In this document: positions 1 to 8,617 of the stretch, piece after piece
How positions within the stretch are numbered: the first letter of the stretch is position 1
Layout: each line of letters opens with the position of its first letter
Assembly (NCBI RefSeq): GCF_002871005.1
Contig: NZ_PHSN01000006.1
Span: forward strand, 186,001 to 250,000
DNA length: 64,000 nt
Origin: Acidimangrovimonas sediminis
GTDB lineage: Bacteria; Pseudomonadota; Alphaproteobacteria; Rhodobacterales; Rhodobacteraceae
Direction of reading: 5' to 3'
The notes under the pieces: model-generated
Told to the model about the DNA's origin: nothing
The model's database searches: none
Seen by the model: the letters and a program-made list of their open reading frames with translations, nothing else
Made by a program: the position numbers and the translations under genes

Positions 1-2
1 TT

Positions 3-2093
3 TTCGCCGCGTCAGAGACGGATCCCGGCATCGCGCACATGACCGTCGCGACCTCGGCCCTGGGGGTCGTGGCGCAGGGGTCGGCGGGATCGGTGACTGT
101 TTCGGGCAGTGCGGGTGACGATATCCTGATCGCGGGGAGCGGGGCGAATGCGCTTTCGGGCGGGGCGGGGGCGGACCTGTTCGTATTCCGCCCCGAGGCC
201 GCCCTGGCGACGGGCCAGCTGGGCACCGTGCTCGACTTTCAGAAGGGGATCGACAAGCTCGACCTCTCGGCGCTGCCGCTGTGCCACGGCACCGACCGGA
301 TCGCGTTTTCGGCGAAGAGCTGGGGCGTGCGGCTGACCTATGGCGAGTACTGGATCGACGTGCGTTCGGCCGACGGCGGGACGCTGCGCGCCAGCGATTT
401 CACCGACGCCGACGTGGTCAACGTCGACCGGACGTACCTTGGCAATGCCGGGGACGAGGCGGTGGTGATCACCGAGGCGACGGATACGGGCACCACCCCG
501 GGCAGCAGTGGCGGCGTCATGACCACGGCGACGGGGGCCGCCGACCTTCTGGCCTGTGACGATTCCGGCGGATACCTGTCGGGCCTTGGCGGCGACGACA
601 CGCTGACCGGCGGCAGCGGCGACGACACGCTGGACGGCGGACAGGGCGCCGACCTGATGGACGGGGGCGAGGGCACCGACTGGGTCAGCTATGCCAGCGC
701 GACAAAGGGCCTGCATGCCGACCTTCTGATCCGGTCCTCCAACACCGGCGATGCCGTCGGCGACAGCTACACCTCGATCGAGGCGATCCTCGGCTCCGGC
801 TATTCCGATCAGCTTCTGGGCTCGAATGACGCCAACCTGATCTACGGCGATGGCGGGCACGACCTGATCAAGGGCCGCCGCGGTGACGATGTGCTGGACG
901 GCGGCGCGGGGGAGGACACGCTGGACGGCGGCGGCGGCGCGGACGATCTGCGCGGCGGCGCGGGATGGGACATCGCCAGCTATGCCACCTCGGCCGAGGG
1001 CGTGCGGGCCGACATGGCGGGTCCCGGCACGAACACCGGGGATGCGGCGGGCGACAGCTACAATTCGATCGAGGGTCTGCTGGGCTCCGCCGCGGGAGAT
1101 ACGCTGGGGGGGACCGACGCGACCGAGTGGTTCGGCGGTGGCGATGGCGACGACTGGATCCTCGGCCGCGGTGGCAATGACACGCTGGAGGGCGGCGCTG
1201 GCAATGACACGCTCGAAGGCGGGGCGGGATACGATTATCTTGTCGGTGGCGATGGGCTGGGCGACGTCGCCAGCTACTTCAACGCCGGTACGGGCGTCAC
1301 GGTGAACCTGTCGAATCCCGACGTGAACCAGGGCGATGCGCGCGGCGACATGTATTCCGGGATCGAGGTGGTCCTTGGCTCCACCTATGCCGACGACCTG
1401 CGCGGCACCGGCGGGGCCAATACGCTGGTCGGTCGGGCGGGCGACGATTTCCTGATCGGGCTGGGCGACCGCGACATGCTGCGGGGCGACGACGGCGACG
1501 ACACGCTGGACGGCGGCGATGGCAGCGACACGCTGCGCGGCGGCGCGGGGCATGACGTGATCTATGCGGGCCAGGGCAACGACCGCGCACTGGGCGAGGA
1601 CGGCAACGACCGGATCATCGCGACCCTGGGCAACAACAAGCTGTTCGGCGGCAGCGGGGCCGACACGATCAGCGATGGGCCGGGGGCCTCTCGCCTCGTG
1701 GGAAACGCGGGGTCGGACTACCTGCTGGGCGGCGCGGGCGACGACACGATCGTCGGGAATTCGGCGCATGACACGATCCTCGGCGGCGAGGGGCGTGACA
1801 AGATCGTCGGCGGCACCGGCAACGACGTGATGGCGGGCAATGCCGGCAACGACTGGTTCGTGTTCAACCCGGGTTATGGTGCCGACACGGTGGCCGATTT
1901 CAGCGTGGTCGAGCATGATCAGCTGTACTTCAACCGCACGCTTGCGGGCGGTCGCGACGCGGCGGGAGTGATGGGGCTGATGCACGACACGGCGCAGGGG
2001 CTGCTGTTCGGGTTCGACGACGGTACAAGCGTGCTTCTGTCCGGCCTGCATTCCACCACGGGGCTGGAGGCACACATCGTCGTTTTTGGCTGA
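3..2093 (+). CDS. RTX-type calcium-binding repeat protein (5' end outside window)
   Basis: A secreted repeat protein of the haemolysin-type calcium-binding (RTX) family. The frame is open from the window edge; the first ATG (39) lies directly before a GDDILIAG repeat with no obvious ribosome site, so this is probably the C-terminal part of a longer gene. Glycine/aspartate nonapeptides of the form GGxGxDxLx (for example [18 protein letters not shown]) fill most of it, interleaved with three longer related modules. The last ~85 residues are non-repetitive and end in hydrophobic residues (HIVVFG), as in type I secretion targets. RTX repeats fold as calcium-filled beta-rolls outside the cell. No catalytic domain is visible, so adhesin, matrix or enzyme function cannot be told. 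It reads toward the leftward capsule export genes 18 bp away. Confidence 0.85.
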   Translation, partial: FAASETDPGIAHMTVATSALGVVAQGSAGSVTVSGSAGDDILIAGSGANALSGGAGADLFVFRPEAALATGQLGTVLDFQKGIDKLDLSALPLCHGTDRIAFSAKSWGVRLTYGEYWIDVRSADGGTLRASDFTDADVVNVDRTYLGNAGDEAVVITEATDTGTTPGSSGGVMTTATGAADLLACDDSGGYLSGLGGDDTLTGGSGDDTLDGGQGADLMDGGEGTDWVSYASATKGLHADLLIRSSNTGDAVGDSYTSIEAILGSGYSDQLLGSNDANLIYGDGGHDLIKGRRGDDVLDGGAGEDTLDGGGGADDLRGGAGWDIASYATSAEGVRADMAGPGTNTGDAAGDSYNSIEGLLGSAAGDTLGGTDATEWFGGGDGDDWILGRGGNDTLEGGAGNDTLEGGAGYDYLVGGDGLGDVASYFNAGTGVTVNLSNPDVNQGDARGDMYSGIEVVLGSTYADDLRGTGGANTLVGRAGDDFLIGLGDRDMLRGDDGDDTLDGGDGSDTLRGGAGHDVIYAGQGNDRALGEDGNDRIIATLGNNKLFGGSGADTISDGPGASRLVGNAGSDYLLGGAGDDTIVGNSAHDTILGGEGRDKIVGGTGNDVMAGNAGNDWFVFNPGYGADTVADFSVVEHDQLYFNRTLAGGRDAAGVMGLMHDTAQGLLFGFDDGTSVLLSGLHSTTGLEAHIVVFG
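675..1550 (+). repeat. three ~97-residue modules inside the RTX gene
   Basis: Three consecutive related coding modules of roughly 290 bp start near 675, 963 and 1257. Each begins with a VSYA/IASYA/VASYF motif, continues with a GDxxGDxYxxIE segment and an LGS motif, and ends in a run of RTX nonapeptides. The sequence is diverged between copies, so this is an old protein-level duplication. Confidence 0.75.
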
Positions 2094-2111
2094 AACAGGG
2101 TCTTTCCGGGG

Positions 2112-2771
2112 TCACCCCCGTGCAAGGTTTTTCTGGTGGTGGCGGATCGCGTCGCGCAAGTCGTCGTGCCAGGTCAGGCGGCCGGCCTCCAGCACCGCGC
2201 CCTGGGTGCAGAGCGCGCGGACCCCGCCCAGGGCATGGCTGACGTAGATTGCCCCGGCAGTGCGCAACCGGTCGCGGAACACCCGCTCGCTCTTCTTTCG
2301 GAACCTCGCGTCGCCGACGCTGGTGACTTCGTCCACCAGGTAGTGGTCGAACGGCAGGCCCATCGAGGTTCCAAAGCTCAGCCGCGCCCGCATGCCCGAG
2401 GAATAGGTGCGGAACGGCAGGCGGAAATGCTGGCCCAGCTCTGCGAATTCCTCGACGAAGTCCGCGAGTTCGTCACTGTCCACGCCATAGATGCGGGCCA
2501 CGAACCGCACGTTCTGCGCCCCGGTAAGGTCGCCGTGGAACGAGCCCGCGAAGCCCACCGGATAGGAAATCGACCCCTCGGCCACGATCCGGCCCGACGA
2601 GGGCGGAAGCACGCCCGCGATCATCCGCAGAAGCGTGCTTTTCCCCGCGCCATTGCGACCCAGAAGGGCAACCGAAACGCCCTTGGGAAAGACCGCGTCG
2701 ATACGGTTCGCCACGACGTGGTGGCGGCCGTGCAGGCGATAGTGCTTCGACAGGCGTTCCAGCCGGATCAT
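2112..2771 (-). CDS. kpsT: capsule polysaccharide ABC transporter, ATP-binding protein
   Basis: ATPase of a group 2 (KpsMT-type) capsule exporter that powers movement of lipid-linked polysaccharide across the inner membrane. 219 residues, normal for KpsT. Walker A is GRNGAGKS (38-45), the signature is SSGMRAR (124-130), Walker B ends in DE (147-148) within YLVDEVTSVGD, and the switch histidine is H179. Start chosen at the ATG at 2771, because it gives the usual MIRLERLSKHY beginning and a 4-bp overlap with the kpsE stop; a longer upstream start would add an unrelated 15-residue leader. Partner permease is the divergent kpsM at 4417. Confidence 0.93.
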   Translation of the reverse strand: MIRLERLSKHYRLHGRHHVVANRIDAVFPKGVSVALLGRNGAGKSTLLRMIAGVLPPSSGRIVAEGSISYPVGFAGSFHGDLTGAQNVRFVARIYGVDSDELADFVEEFAELGQHFRLPFRTYSSGMRARLSFGTSMGLPFDHYLVDEVTSVGDARFRKKSERVFRDRLRTAGAIYVSHALGGVRALCTQGAVLEAGRLTWHDDLRDAIRHHQKNLARG

Positions 2772-4276
2772 CGCCGGTCCCGCACCGAGTAGAAGATCAG
2801 CGTGGCCACCGCCCAACCCAGCAGAAGGAAGGCCGACAGCATGTTCAGCAGCATCGAACGGCGCGGATATTCCGGATCGTCGGCCAGTGTGGGGCGGATG
2901 TAGGCGGCAAGGTAGCGCGACTGCTGCTGCGCCTGGCTCAGCGCCATGTCATAGGCTGCCAGCGCCGAGGTATAGGCGCGTTCGGCGAAATCCTGATCGG
3001 CGGCGAGGCGCTCGAAGCTGGCGACCAGCGTGGCGTAGCTTTCGCCCGACGGCCCCTTGCCCGTGGCGCTGAATCGGTCGCGCTCCTCCTCCATGCGCTT
3101 GCGGATCAGGGCGATGCGCCGCTCCGCCTGAGTGATGCGCAGGTCGCCGGCCTTGGTATTCTCGCGCAAGAGGTCGAGGTCGATCAGCGCCTGCGCCATC
3201 TGCGCCTGGAGCGAGTTCAGAAGCCCCATCTTGCCCTGTATGTCGGCTTTCGGGTCGACGATCCGGCTTTTCATGCGAAACGCGGTCATCGCCTCGCGCG
3301 TTGATTTCAGGCGGGTCTTGGCGGTTTCTAGTTCGGTCCGCGCATAGCGGGTGGCATCCTCGCGCGCGATGTCCGACAGCGCGTTGATCCGCCGGGCGCT
3401 TTCGTCGAACAGGGCGTTGGCGATGCGCTGGGCGTCGGCGGCGGTAAAGGCCCGCACGGTGATCTCCATCAGCCCGGTGGCGGGGTCGTAGGCCAGGTCG
3501 ACCATGCGGTTCCAGTAATCGGTCAGCCCCTCGATCCGCACCTTGGGATCAAGGCCGAAGACCGGGTCATGCGGGTAGGGCGGCGACCAGAGCGCGCGCA
3601 GGTCGACCCGGCGGTCGACGGCGGCGACCATTTCCTGGCTCTGGATGAACTTGTAGAGGATATCCATGTCGGAGGAGGACGAAGCCCCGCCCGCCAGCGC
3701 CGACAATCCGCCGAGGATGTCGAGGGAGGAGCGCATCTGTTCGGTTCGCACGGCAAACCCGACGGTCGAGCCGTACTGATTCGCGGCGATCCCCCAGAGG
3801 TAGCCGCCCGCCGCCAGCACGGGCAGCAGCACGCAGATCACGAAGGTGGCCAGCAATCCGCGATGACGTAGCCGCCAGCGCGCCCGGCTTGCCACGGGGC
3901 GTTGATAGGGTCCGGGCAGGGGGCGCTGCGGCGCGGCCGGCCGGGGTGCTTCAGGTTGGGGTGCTTCAGGTTGGGGTGCCGCAGGTTGGGGTGCCGCAGG
4001 TCGGGGAGGAGGGGCCTTCGCCTGTGGGCGACCAGCCTGGGGGCCCTTTGCCGGCCCGGCCTTCGGTTGGCCGGGTCTCCGCGGGGCATGTTTCGCGTGA
4101 CCGGGGGACGGGGCTGCCCCTGCCGGCCGCGGCTTGACGGGCTGGGGCGCCCCGTTGCGATGGGAATTGTCCGGGGGAACGGCTTCGGCACTGGCGCGGT
4201 GGGGGACCGTCCGTGCCGCTGTCCGAGCCGCAGTTTCTATCGCCTTCTGGCGGGGGGGCGTGTCGGTGATGCTCAT
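2768..4276 (-). CDS. kpsE: capsule polysaccharide export inner-membrane protein, KpsE/RkpR type
   Basis: Inner-membrane/periplasmic polysaccharide co-polymerase-like protein that links the KpsMT transporter to the outer-membrane exit channel. 502 residues: a cytoplasmic N-terminus rich in proline and alanine (about 35-125), a membrane segment at about 140-162, a long periplasmic helical region, and a second membrane segment at about 475-496 followed by SVRDRR. This two-membrane-span, coiled-coil layout is that of the KpsE family. The N-terminal extension is much longer than in E. coli KpsE and contains a perfect-frame minisatellite. Start at MSITDTPP; an upstream in-frame ATG would add 33 residues across the probable promoter. 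Overlaps kpsT by 4 bp. Confidence 0.88.
   Translation of the reverse strand: MSITDTPPRQKAIETAARTAARTVPHRASAEAVPPDNSHRNGAPQPVKPRPAGAAPSPGHAKHAPRRPGQPKAGPAKGPQAGRPQAKAPPPRPAAPQPAAPQPEAPQPEAPRPAAPQRPLPGPYQRPVASRARWRLRHRGLLATFVICVLLPVLAAGGYLWGIAANQYGSTVGFAVRTEQMRSSLDILGGLSALAGGASSSSDMDILYKFIQSQEMVAAVDRRVDLRALWSPPYPHDPVFGLDPKVRIEGLTDYWNRMVDLAYDPATGLMEITVRAFTAADAQRIANALFDESARRINALSDIAREDATRYARTELETAKTRLKSTREAMTAFRMKSRIVDPKADIQGKMGLLNSLQAQMAQALIDLDLLRENTKAGDLRITQAERRIALIRKRMEEERDRFSATGKGPSGESYATLVASFERLAADQDFAERAYTSALAAYDMALSQAQQQSRYLAAYIRPTLADDPEYPRRSMLLNMLSAFLLLGWAVATLIFYSVRDRR
3943..4002 (-). repeat. 15-bp minisatellite in the kpsE N-terminus
   Basis: Four tandem 15-bp units (plus strand GGGGTGCTTCAGGTT and near-copies; two units carry CCG in place of CTT). 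In the kpsE frame they encode repeated APQPE/APQPA pentapeptides. The unit length is a multiple of three, so gain or loss of units would keep the frame. Confidence 0.9.
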
Positions 4277-4416
4277 GCCACGCAGAACATCACGGAACGG
4301 TTGAGCCTTCTTTAACCGGTTTACCCCAGTGTCACCCCTGACGGCAGCATGCCGGGGCCCAGGTTGGGGCCGCATTCGGGCCGCGTCGGGGTCGGGGTGC
4401 CCGCGACAGGAGGAAG
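4277..4416. promoter_or_regulatory. divergent kpsE/kpsM intergenic region
   Basis: 140 bp between two divergent transcription units of the capsule exporter, so it must hold both promoters unless one gene is read through. It includes a perfect octamer palindrome AACCGGTT at 4314-4321 and a TTAACC word overlapping it. I could not assign -35/-10 boxes with confidence. Confidence 0.45.
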
Positions 4417-5238
4417 ATGGTGAGTATGGCGGCGCAAGACAGCCAGATCAGGCCCTATCAAGGCCCGAAGGCGCGATTCGCCCTGCCACGGAACATCACC
4501 GCCCTGATGCTGCGCGAGATGGCGACGACCTATGGCCGGTCGCCCGGCGGCTATCTGTGGGCCCTGATCGACCCGATCGGCGGAATCGCCGTGCTGACCC
4601 TTGTCTTCACCTTCTTCCTGCGGCGGCCGCCGCTGGGCGACAACTTTCCGCTGTTCTATGCGACGGGGTACCTGCCGTTCCTGCTCTACAACGCGGTGGC
4701 GCAGAACCTCAGCCAGGCGATCCTCTACTCGCGCCCGCTGCTGGCTTATCCGCGCGTCACCTTCCTCGACGCGCTGGTGGTACGGTTCGTGCTGGCGTTC
4801 CTGACGCAGGTTCTGGCGATGTATATCGTGATCGCGGGGATCGTCGCGGTTTTCGGCCTGCGCCCCTGGGTCGACCCATGGGCGGCGGGCAACGCGCTGG
4901 GCATGGCGGCGGCACTGGGCGCCGGGGTGGGTACGCTGAACTGCTACCTGATGACCGCCTTCCCCGCCTGGGCGCGGATCTGGGCGATCGTCACGCGGCC
5001 GCTGTTCCTGATCTCGGGGGCGTTCTTCCTGTATGAGGGCCTGCCCCTGCCGGCGCGTGAGGTTCTCTGGTTCAACCCACTGATCCACGTCACCGCCGAA
5101 ATGCGGGCGGGATTCTACCCGACTTACGAGGCTGCCTTCGTGTCGTCCTCCTTCGTTTACCTCGCGGCCCTGACGGCGCTGGCGGCGGGGCTGATGCTAC
5201 TGAGGCGCCATTCCCGGACCATGGCTGCGGAGGGATGA
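4417..5238 (+). CDS. kpsM: capsule polysaccharide ABC transporter permease
   Basis: Membrane component of the KpsMT capsule exporter (ABC-2 type). 273 residues with about six hydrophobic spans and the family pattern LREMATTYGRSPGGYLWALI in the N-terminal amphipathic region before the first span. AGGAGG at 4408-4413 sits 3 bp from the ATG at 4417, 6 bp from a GTG at 4420 and 12 bp from an ATG at 4426, so the true start may be the GTG or second ATG. The next gene starts 1 bp after the stop, so kpsM heads a rightward unit with the polysaccharide-building genes. Its ATPase (kpsT) is on the other strand. Confidence 0.92.
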   Translation: MVSMAAQDSQIRPYQGPKARFALPRNITALMLREMATTYGRSPGGYLWALIDPIGGIAVLTLVFTFFLRRPPLGDNFPLFYATGYLPFLLYNAVAQNLSQAILYSRPLLAYPRVTFLDALVVRFVLAFLTQVLAMYIVIAGIVAVFGLRPWVDPWAAGNALGMAAALGAGVGTLNCYLMTAFPAWARIWAIVTRPLFLISGAFFLYEGLPLPAREVLWFNPLIHVTAEMRAGFYPTYEAAFVSSSFVYLAALTALAAGLMLLRRHSRTMAAEG

Positions 5239-5239
5239 G

Positions 5240-7504
5240 ATGACGGATGCAAGCGGGATCGACCTGGCCTTTCTGCGCGGGCCGGGGATGGCACGGGCCC
5301 GGCACAGGCTGCGGGTGATGAAACGGTTTGCCCTGCCGGCGCCCTGGCGCTGGCGCTACATCGCCGAGGCGAAGCGGTCCGGACTGTTCGACCGGACGTT
5401 CTACCGTGGCGCCAACCCGTCGCTGCACGCGCTGTTCCGTGCGTTCCCCGAACGGCACTATGTCACCTTCGGCGAGGCGATGGGTCTGCGCCCCAACCCG
5501 GATTTCAGCCCGCGGGCCTATGTCGGTTACAACCCGGATCTGAAGGGGCAGCCGGCGCCCTTCCTGCATTATCTGCGCGCCGGTCGGCATGAGGACCGCA
5601 TCACCAAGGAACTGCCCCCGGTAGATGAATGCCTTCCGGTGCGCCCGCCGGTGTTGCGCGGCCATGCACGGACGGCGGAATTCGCGGTCGTCGTCCATAT
5701 CTATTATCACGAAATGTGGGACGAGATCGCCGAAACCCTGGCCGAGGCGGGGGTGGATCACGACCTTTTCGTCACGCTCACCCACAAGGGCGCCGCGACC
5801 GAGGCGCTGATGGCGCGGATCCGCGAAAGCCACCCGGGCGCTGTGCTGGTGCCGATGCCGAACCACGGGCGCGACATCTTTCCCTTCCTGCATCTGGTGA
5901 ATGCCGGGGTGCTCGACGGGTACCGCGCGATCTGCAAGCTGCATACCAAGAAGTCGCCACACCGGCAGGACGGCGATCACTGGCGCCGCCACCTGATCGG
6001 CGGCATCCTTCCCGGCGCCGACACAGGGCCGCTGCTCGACCGTTTCCTTGCCGATCCGAACGCCGCATTCTGGGTCGCCGACGGCCAGCACTACACAGGG
6101 GACGAATGGTGGGGCTGCAACCGGCAGACGGTGACCCACCTCCTGCGCCGTGTCGAGATTCGGACGGGGGAGTTTCCGCTCTCTTTTCCGGCCGGGTCGA
6201 TCTATTGGCTGAAGCCGTTGATGATCGCGATGCTGCGGGGCATGGCGCTGACTGAAGCGATCTTCGAGCCGGAGGAGGGGCAGGTCGACGGCACGCTGGC
6301 CCATGCGGTGGAACGCGCGCTCGGGCACCTCGTGCAGGCGGCGGGCATGACCATCGCCCAGACCTCGCAGCTGATCGAGAGCGGCCCGCCGGCGGCGCCG
6401 GTACGACCGGCCTTCGTGACGGCGGCCTACCTGCCGCAGTTCCACCCGACGCCCGAGAACGACGCCTGGTGGGGCAAGGGGTTCACCGAATGGACCAACG
6501 TGATCCGGGCCACGCCGCAATTCCCGGGCCATCGCCAGCCGATGCTGCCGGGCGAGACGGGTTTCTACGATCTGCGCCTGCCCGAGGTGATGGGAATGCA
6601 GGCCAGGATGGCGCGGGCGGCGGGGGTCGATGCCTTTTGCGTCTACCATTACTGGTTCGATGGCCGCCGCGTGCTGCATGAGCCCTTGAACCGGCTTCTG
6701 GCAGAAACAGGCACGGATTTTCCATTCTACCTGTGCTGGGCCAACGAAAGCTGGCGCCGCAACTGGGATGGCCTGTCGGGCGAGGTGCTGATGGAACAGA
6801 CCTACGCCGAGGGGTTCGAGGCGGCGCTGGCGCAGGACCTGATGCCCTACATGTCCGACCCGCGCTATGCCCGGCCCGACGGGCGGCGGCCGCGGTTCGT
6901 GATCTACCGGCCCGAGGACATGCCGGACCCAGAGACCAACGTCGCCCGCCTGCGTGCCGCCTGGCGCGAGCTGGGGCTGGGGCAGGTGGAGATCGGGGCG
7001 GTGCGCTTCCATGTCGGTGGGGAGGCGCCGGTTGCGCCGCACGTCTTCGACTTCTGGATCGAGATGCCGCCGCACGGGCTGGTCCACGGGCAGGATTTCC
7101 TGTTCGGCGGGCCGGGGGGCAACCGTCTGGGCTTTGATGTCGCCCCGGGGTTCGAGGGGCTGATCTACGATTATGCCGGCGCGATGCGCAACAGCCTGGC
7201 GCCGGACCGTGGGCGGCCGAAGAACCTGATCGCCGGGGTCATGCCGTCGTGGGACAACACCGCGCGGCGCGGCAACCGGGGCCATGTCGCCTACGGCGCG
7301 AATCCCGCGCGCTTTCATCACTGGCTCTCGCGGATCGGGGCGGCACGATTGCCGGCTTCCTACCGCGGGGAATTGTTCATCAACGCCTGGAACGAATGGG
7401 CCGAGAAGGCGATGCTGGAGCCGTCCGAGCAATATGGACGCGCCTGCCTCGACGTGCTGGCCCAATGGACCGGGACCGGCAAACCCGGGGGAGACGGAAA
7501 CTAG
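5240..7504 (+). CDS. two-domain polysaccharide protein: RgpF-like plus WbsX/GH99-like
   Basis: 754 residues. The middle part (about 145-380) resembles rhamnan-synthesis protein F (RgpF family): VVVHIYYHEMWDEI (150-163), NHGRDIFPFL (208-217), KLHTKKSPH (233-241) and PAGSIYWLKP (317-326). The C-terminal half (about 390-745) matches the WbsX / glycoside-hydrolase-99-like family: YLPQFHP (398-404), WWGKGFTEWTNV (410-421), YHYWFDGRRVL, CWANESWRRNWDG and NAWNEWAEKA. Both families occur in O-antigen and capsule loci; the exact reactions of this protein are not known. It starts 1 bp after kpsM and is followed 2 bp later by the sulfotransferase, so the three are almost certainly co-transcribed. No signal peptide, so probably cytoplasmic. 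Confidence 0.85.
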   Translation: MTDASGIDLAFLRGPGMARARHRLRVMKRFALPAPWRWRYIAEAKRSGLFDRTFYRGANPSLHALFRAFPERHYVTFGEAMGLRPNPDFSPRAYVGYNPDLKGQPAPFLHYLRAGRHEDRITKELPPVDECLPVRPPVLRGHARTAEFAVVVHIYYHEMWDEIAETLAEAGVDHDLFVTLTHKGAATEALMARIRESHPGAVLVPMPNHGRDIFPFLHLVNAGVLDGYRAICKLHTKKSPHRQDGDHWRRHLIGGILPGADTGPLLDRFLADPNAAFWVADGQHYTGDEWWGCNRQTVTHLLRRVEIRTGEFPLSFPAGSIYWLKPLMIAMLRGMALTEAIFEPEEGQVDGTLAHAVERALGHLVQAAGMTIAQTSQLIESGPPAAPVRPAFVTAAYLPQFHPTPENDAWWGKGFTEWTNVIRATPQFPGHRQPMLPGETGFYDLRLPEVMGMQARMARAAGVDAFCVYHYWFDGRRVLHEPLNRLLAETGTDFPFYLCWANESWRRNWDGLSGEVLMEQTYAEGFEAALAQDLMPYMSDPRYARPDGRRPRFVIYRPEDMPDPETNVARLRAAWRELGLGQVEIGAVRFHVGGEAPVAPHVFDFWIEMPPHGLVHGQDFLFGGPGGNRLGFDVAPGFEGLIYDYAGAMRNSLAPDRGRPKNLIAGVMPSWDNTARRGNRGHVAYGANPARFHHWLSRIGAARLPASYRGELFINAWNEWAEKAMLEPSEQYGRACLDVLAQWTGTGKPGGDGN

Positions 7505-7506
7505 AC

Positions 7507-8499
7507 ATGGCGCATCTCGTCCTTCACATCGGCCTGCACAAGACCGCGACCACGACGATCCAGGACACGCTGTTCCAGAACCGCGAACTGCTGTTGAACC
7601 ACGGGTTGATCTATCCCTTCGTGGGCGAGACGCGGGGGCATCACGGGTTGGTCACGCGCTGGATCCCGATGCCCGCCCCCTATGCCCTGCGCGGCAACCC
7701 CGAGGCCGAGTGGCACCGCGTCGCCGCCGATTATGCCGATGCCGACGGCACCGTCTTCCTCTCGTCCGAGGAATTCTCGCGCGCACATCCGCGGCAGGTC
7801 GACCTCGATGATCTGCGCCGGCTGACGGAACCTTACGAGTCGGTGCAGGTGATCTGCATGCTCCGCAACCAGCGCAGCTTCCTGCAATCGGTCTATGGCC
7901 AGATCGCCCGCGACCGCGCCGCGCCCGAGGTGCGGGGCTTCGTGCGGCACGCGCTGGACACTGGCTTCGCCGACGGGTTGTGGATGGATTATGACGCGCT
8001 TTCCGCCCATCTCGAGACGGTTTTCGCCCCCGATGAGCTGACGTTCCTCAGCTACGAGGCCGCGACCGCCTCGGAGGGTGGGATCATGGGCGAGATGCTG
8101 CGTCGGCTGCATGTGCCGGTTCGGGCGGACCAGTTGAAGCCCTTCGCCAAGGGACGGTCGAACGTGTCGCACGATCCGCTGGCGGCGCTGGTCGCGGGGG
8201 CGATCTCGCGCCCCGGGATCGCGCCGGCGGCACTGGTGGGGCTGGTTGAACAGGTGTTGCGCGACCAGTTCGGGCCCGACATGCGGGGCACGATCTTCTC
8301 GCCCGAGGAAAGTAGCGATATCGCGCAGCGGTTCACGGCCTCGAACGCCCGGTTCCTGGCCCGCCGCGCATCGGTCCAGCCGGGCCTGACCCTGGCCGAC
8401 CCCGTGGTATCGGGCAACGAGATCGGGCGCGATCGGCTGACGCGCCCGGTCTGGGAACGTATTGCGCGCGCGCTCTGGCATGCTGGCGAAGCCGCATGA
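7507..8499 (+). CDS. sulfotransferase family protein
   Basis: Probable PAPS-dependent sulfotransferase of 330 residues. The N-terminal HIGLHKTATTTIQ (7-19) fits the 5'-phosphosulfate-binding loop (K12, T13, T16 region) and VICMLRNQRSFLQS (115-128) fits the 3'-phosphate site, with R120 and S124 spaced as in the family. The ATG at 7507 is preferred over earlier in-frame starts, which lie inside the upstream gene. Location in a capsule-export operon suggests it sulfates the exported polysaccharide or a precursor; that is inference from context. The downstream glycosyltransferase follows after a 118-bp gap. Confidence 0.85.
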   Translation: MAHLVLHIGLHKTATTTIQDTLFQNRELLLNHGLIYPFVGETRGHHGLVTRWIPMPAPYALRGNPEAEWHRVAADYADADGTVFLSSEEFSRAHPRQVDLDDLRRLTEPYESVQVICMLRNQRSFLQSVYGQIARDRAAPEVRGFVRHALDTGFADGLWMDYDALSAHLETVFAPDELTFLSYEAATASEGGIMGEMLRRLHVPVRADQLKPFAKGRSNVSHDPLAALVAGAISRPGIAPAALVGLVEQVLRDQFGPDMRGTIFSPEESSDIAQRFTASNARFLARRASVQPGLTLADPVVSGNEIGRDRLTRPVWERIARALWHAGEAA

Positions 8500-8617
8500 A
8501 AACGTCTCTAATCTTAGGCAAAACGCCTGCATTCGCTCACGCTTCGGTAAGATCTGCGCCCTAGCCTTGAGAACTGACGGATGGCCAACCGGGCCGTCCC
8601 TGCAGCAGGAGGCAAGG

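Noticed and set aside
600-1840. Possible CRISPR-like or satellite array
   Set aside because: The periodicity is the 27-bp coding of RTX nonapeptides; units are diverged and coding, with no identical repeats and unique spacers.
12-2075. 687-codon open frame antisense to the RTX gene
   Set aside because: It mirrors the Gly/Asp repeat gene on the plus strand; its product is Val/Ala/Arg-rich repeats with no recognisable domain. High GC makes such antisense frames common.
4314-4321. AACCGGTT palindrome as a shared regulator site (also at 59471-59478)
   Set aside because: Two copies of an 8-mer in 64 kb are not far from chance, and flanking bases do not match.
5090-7465. 791-codon open frame antisense to the RgpF/WbsX gene
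   Set aside because: The plus-strand product has clear family motifs and tight operon spacing; the antisense product is Arg/Pro/His-rich with none.
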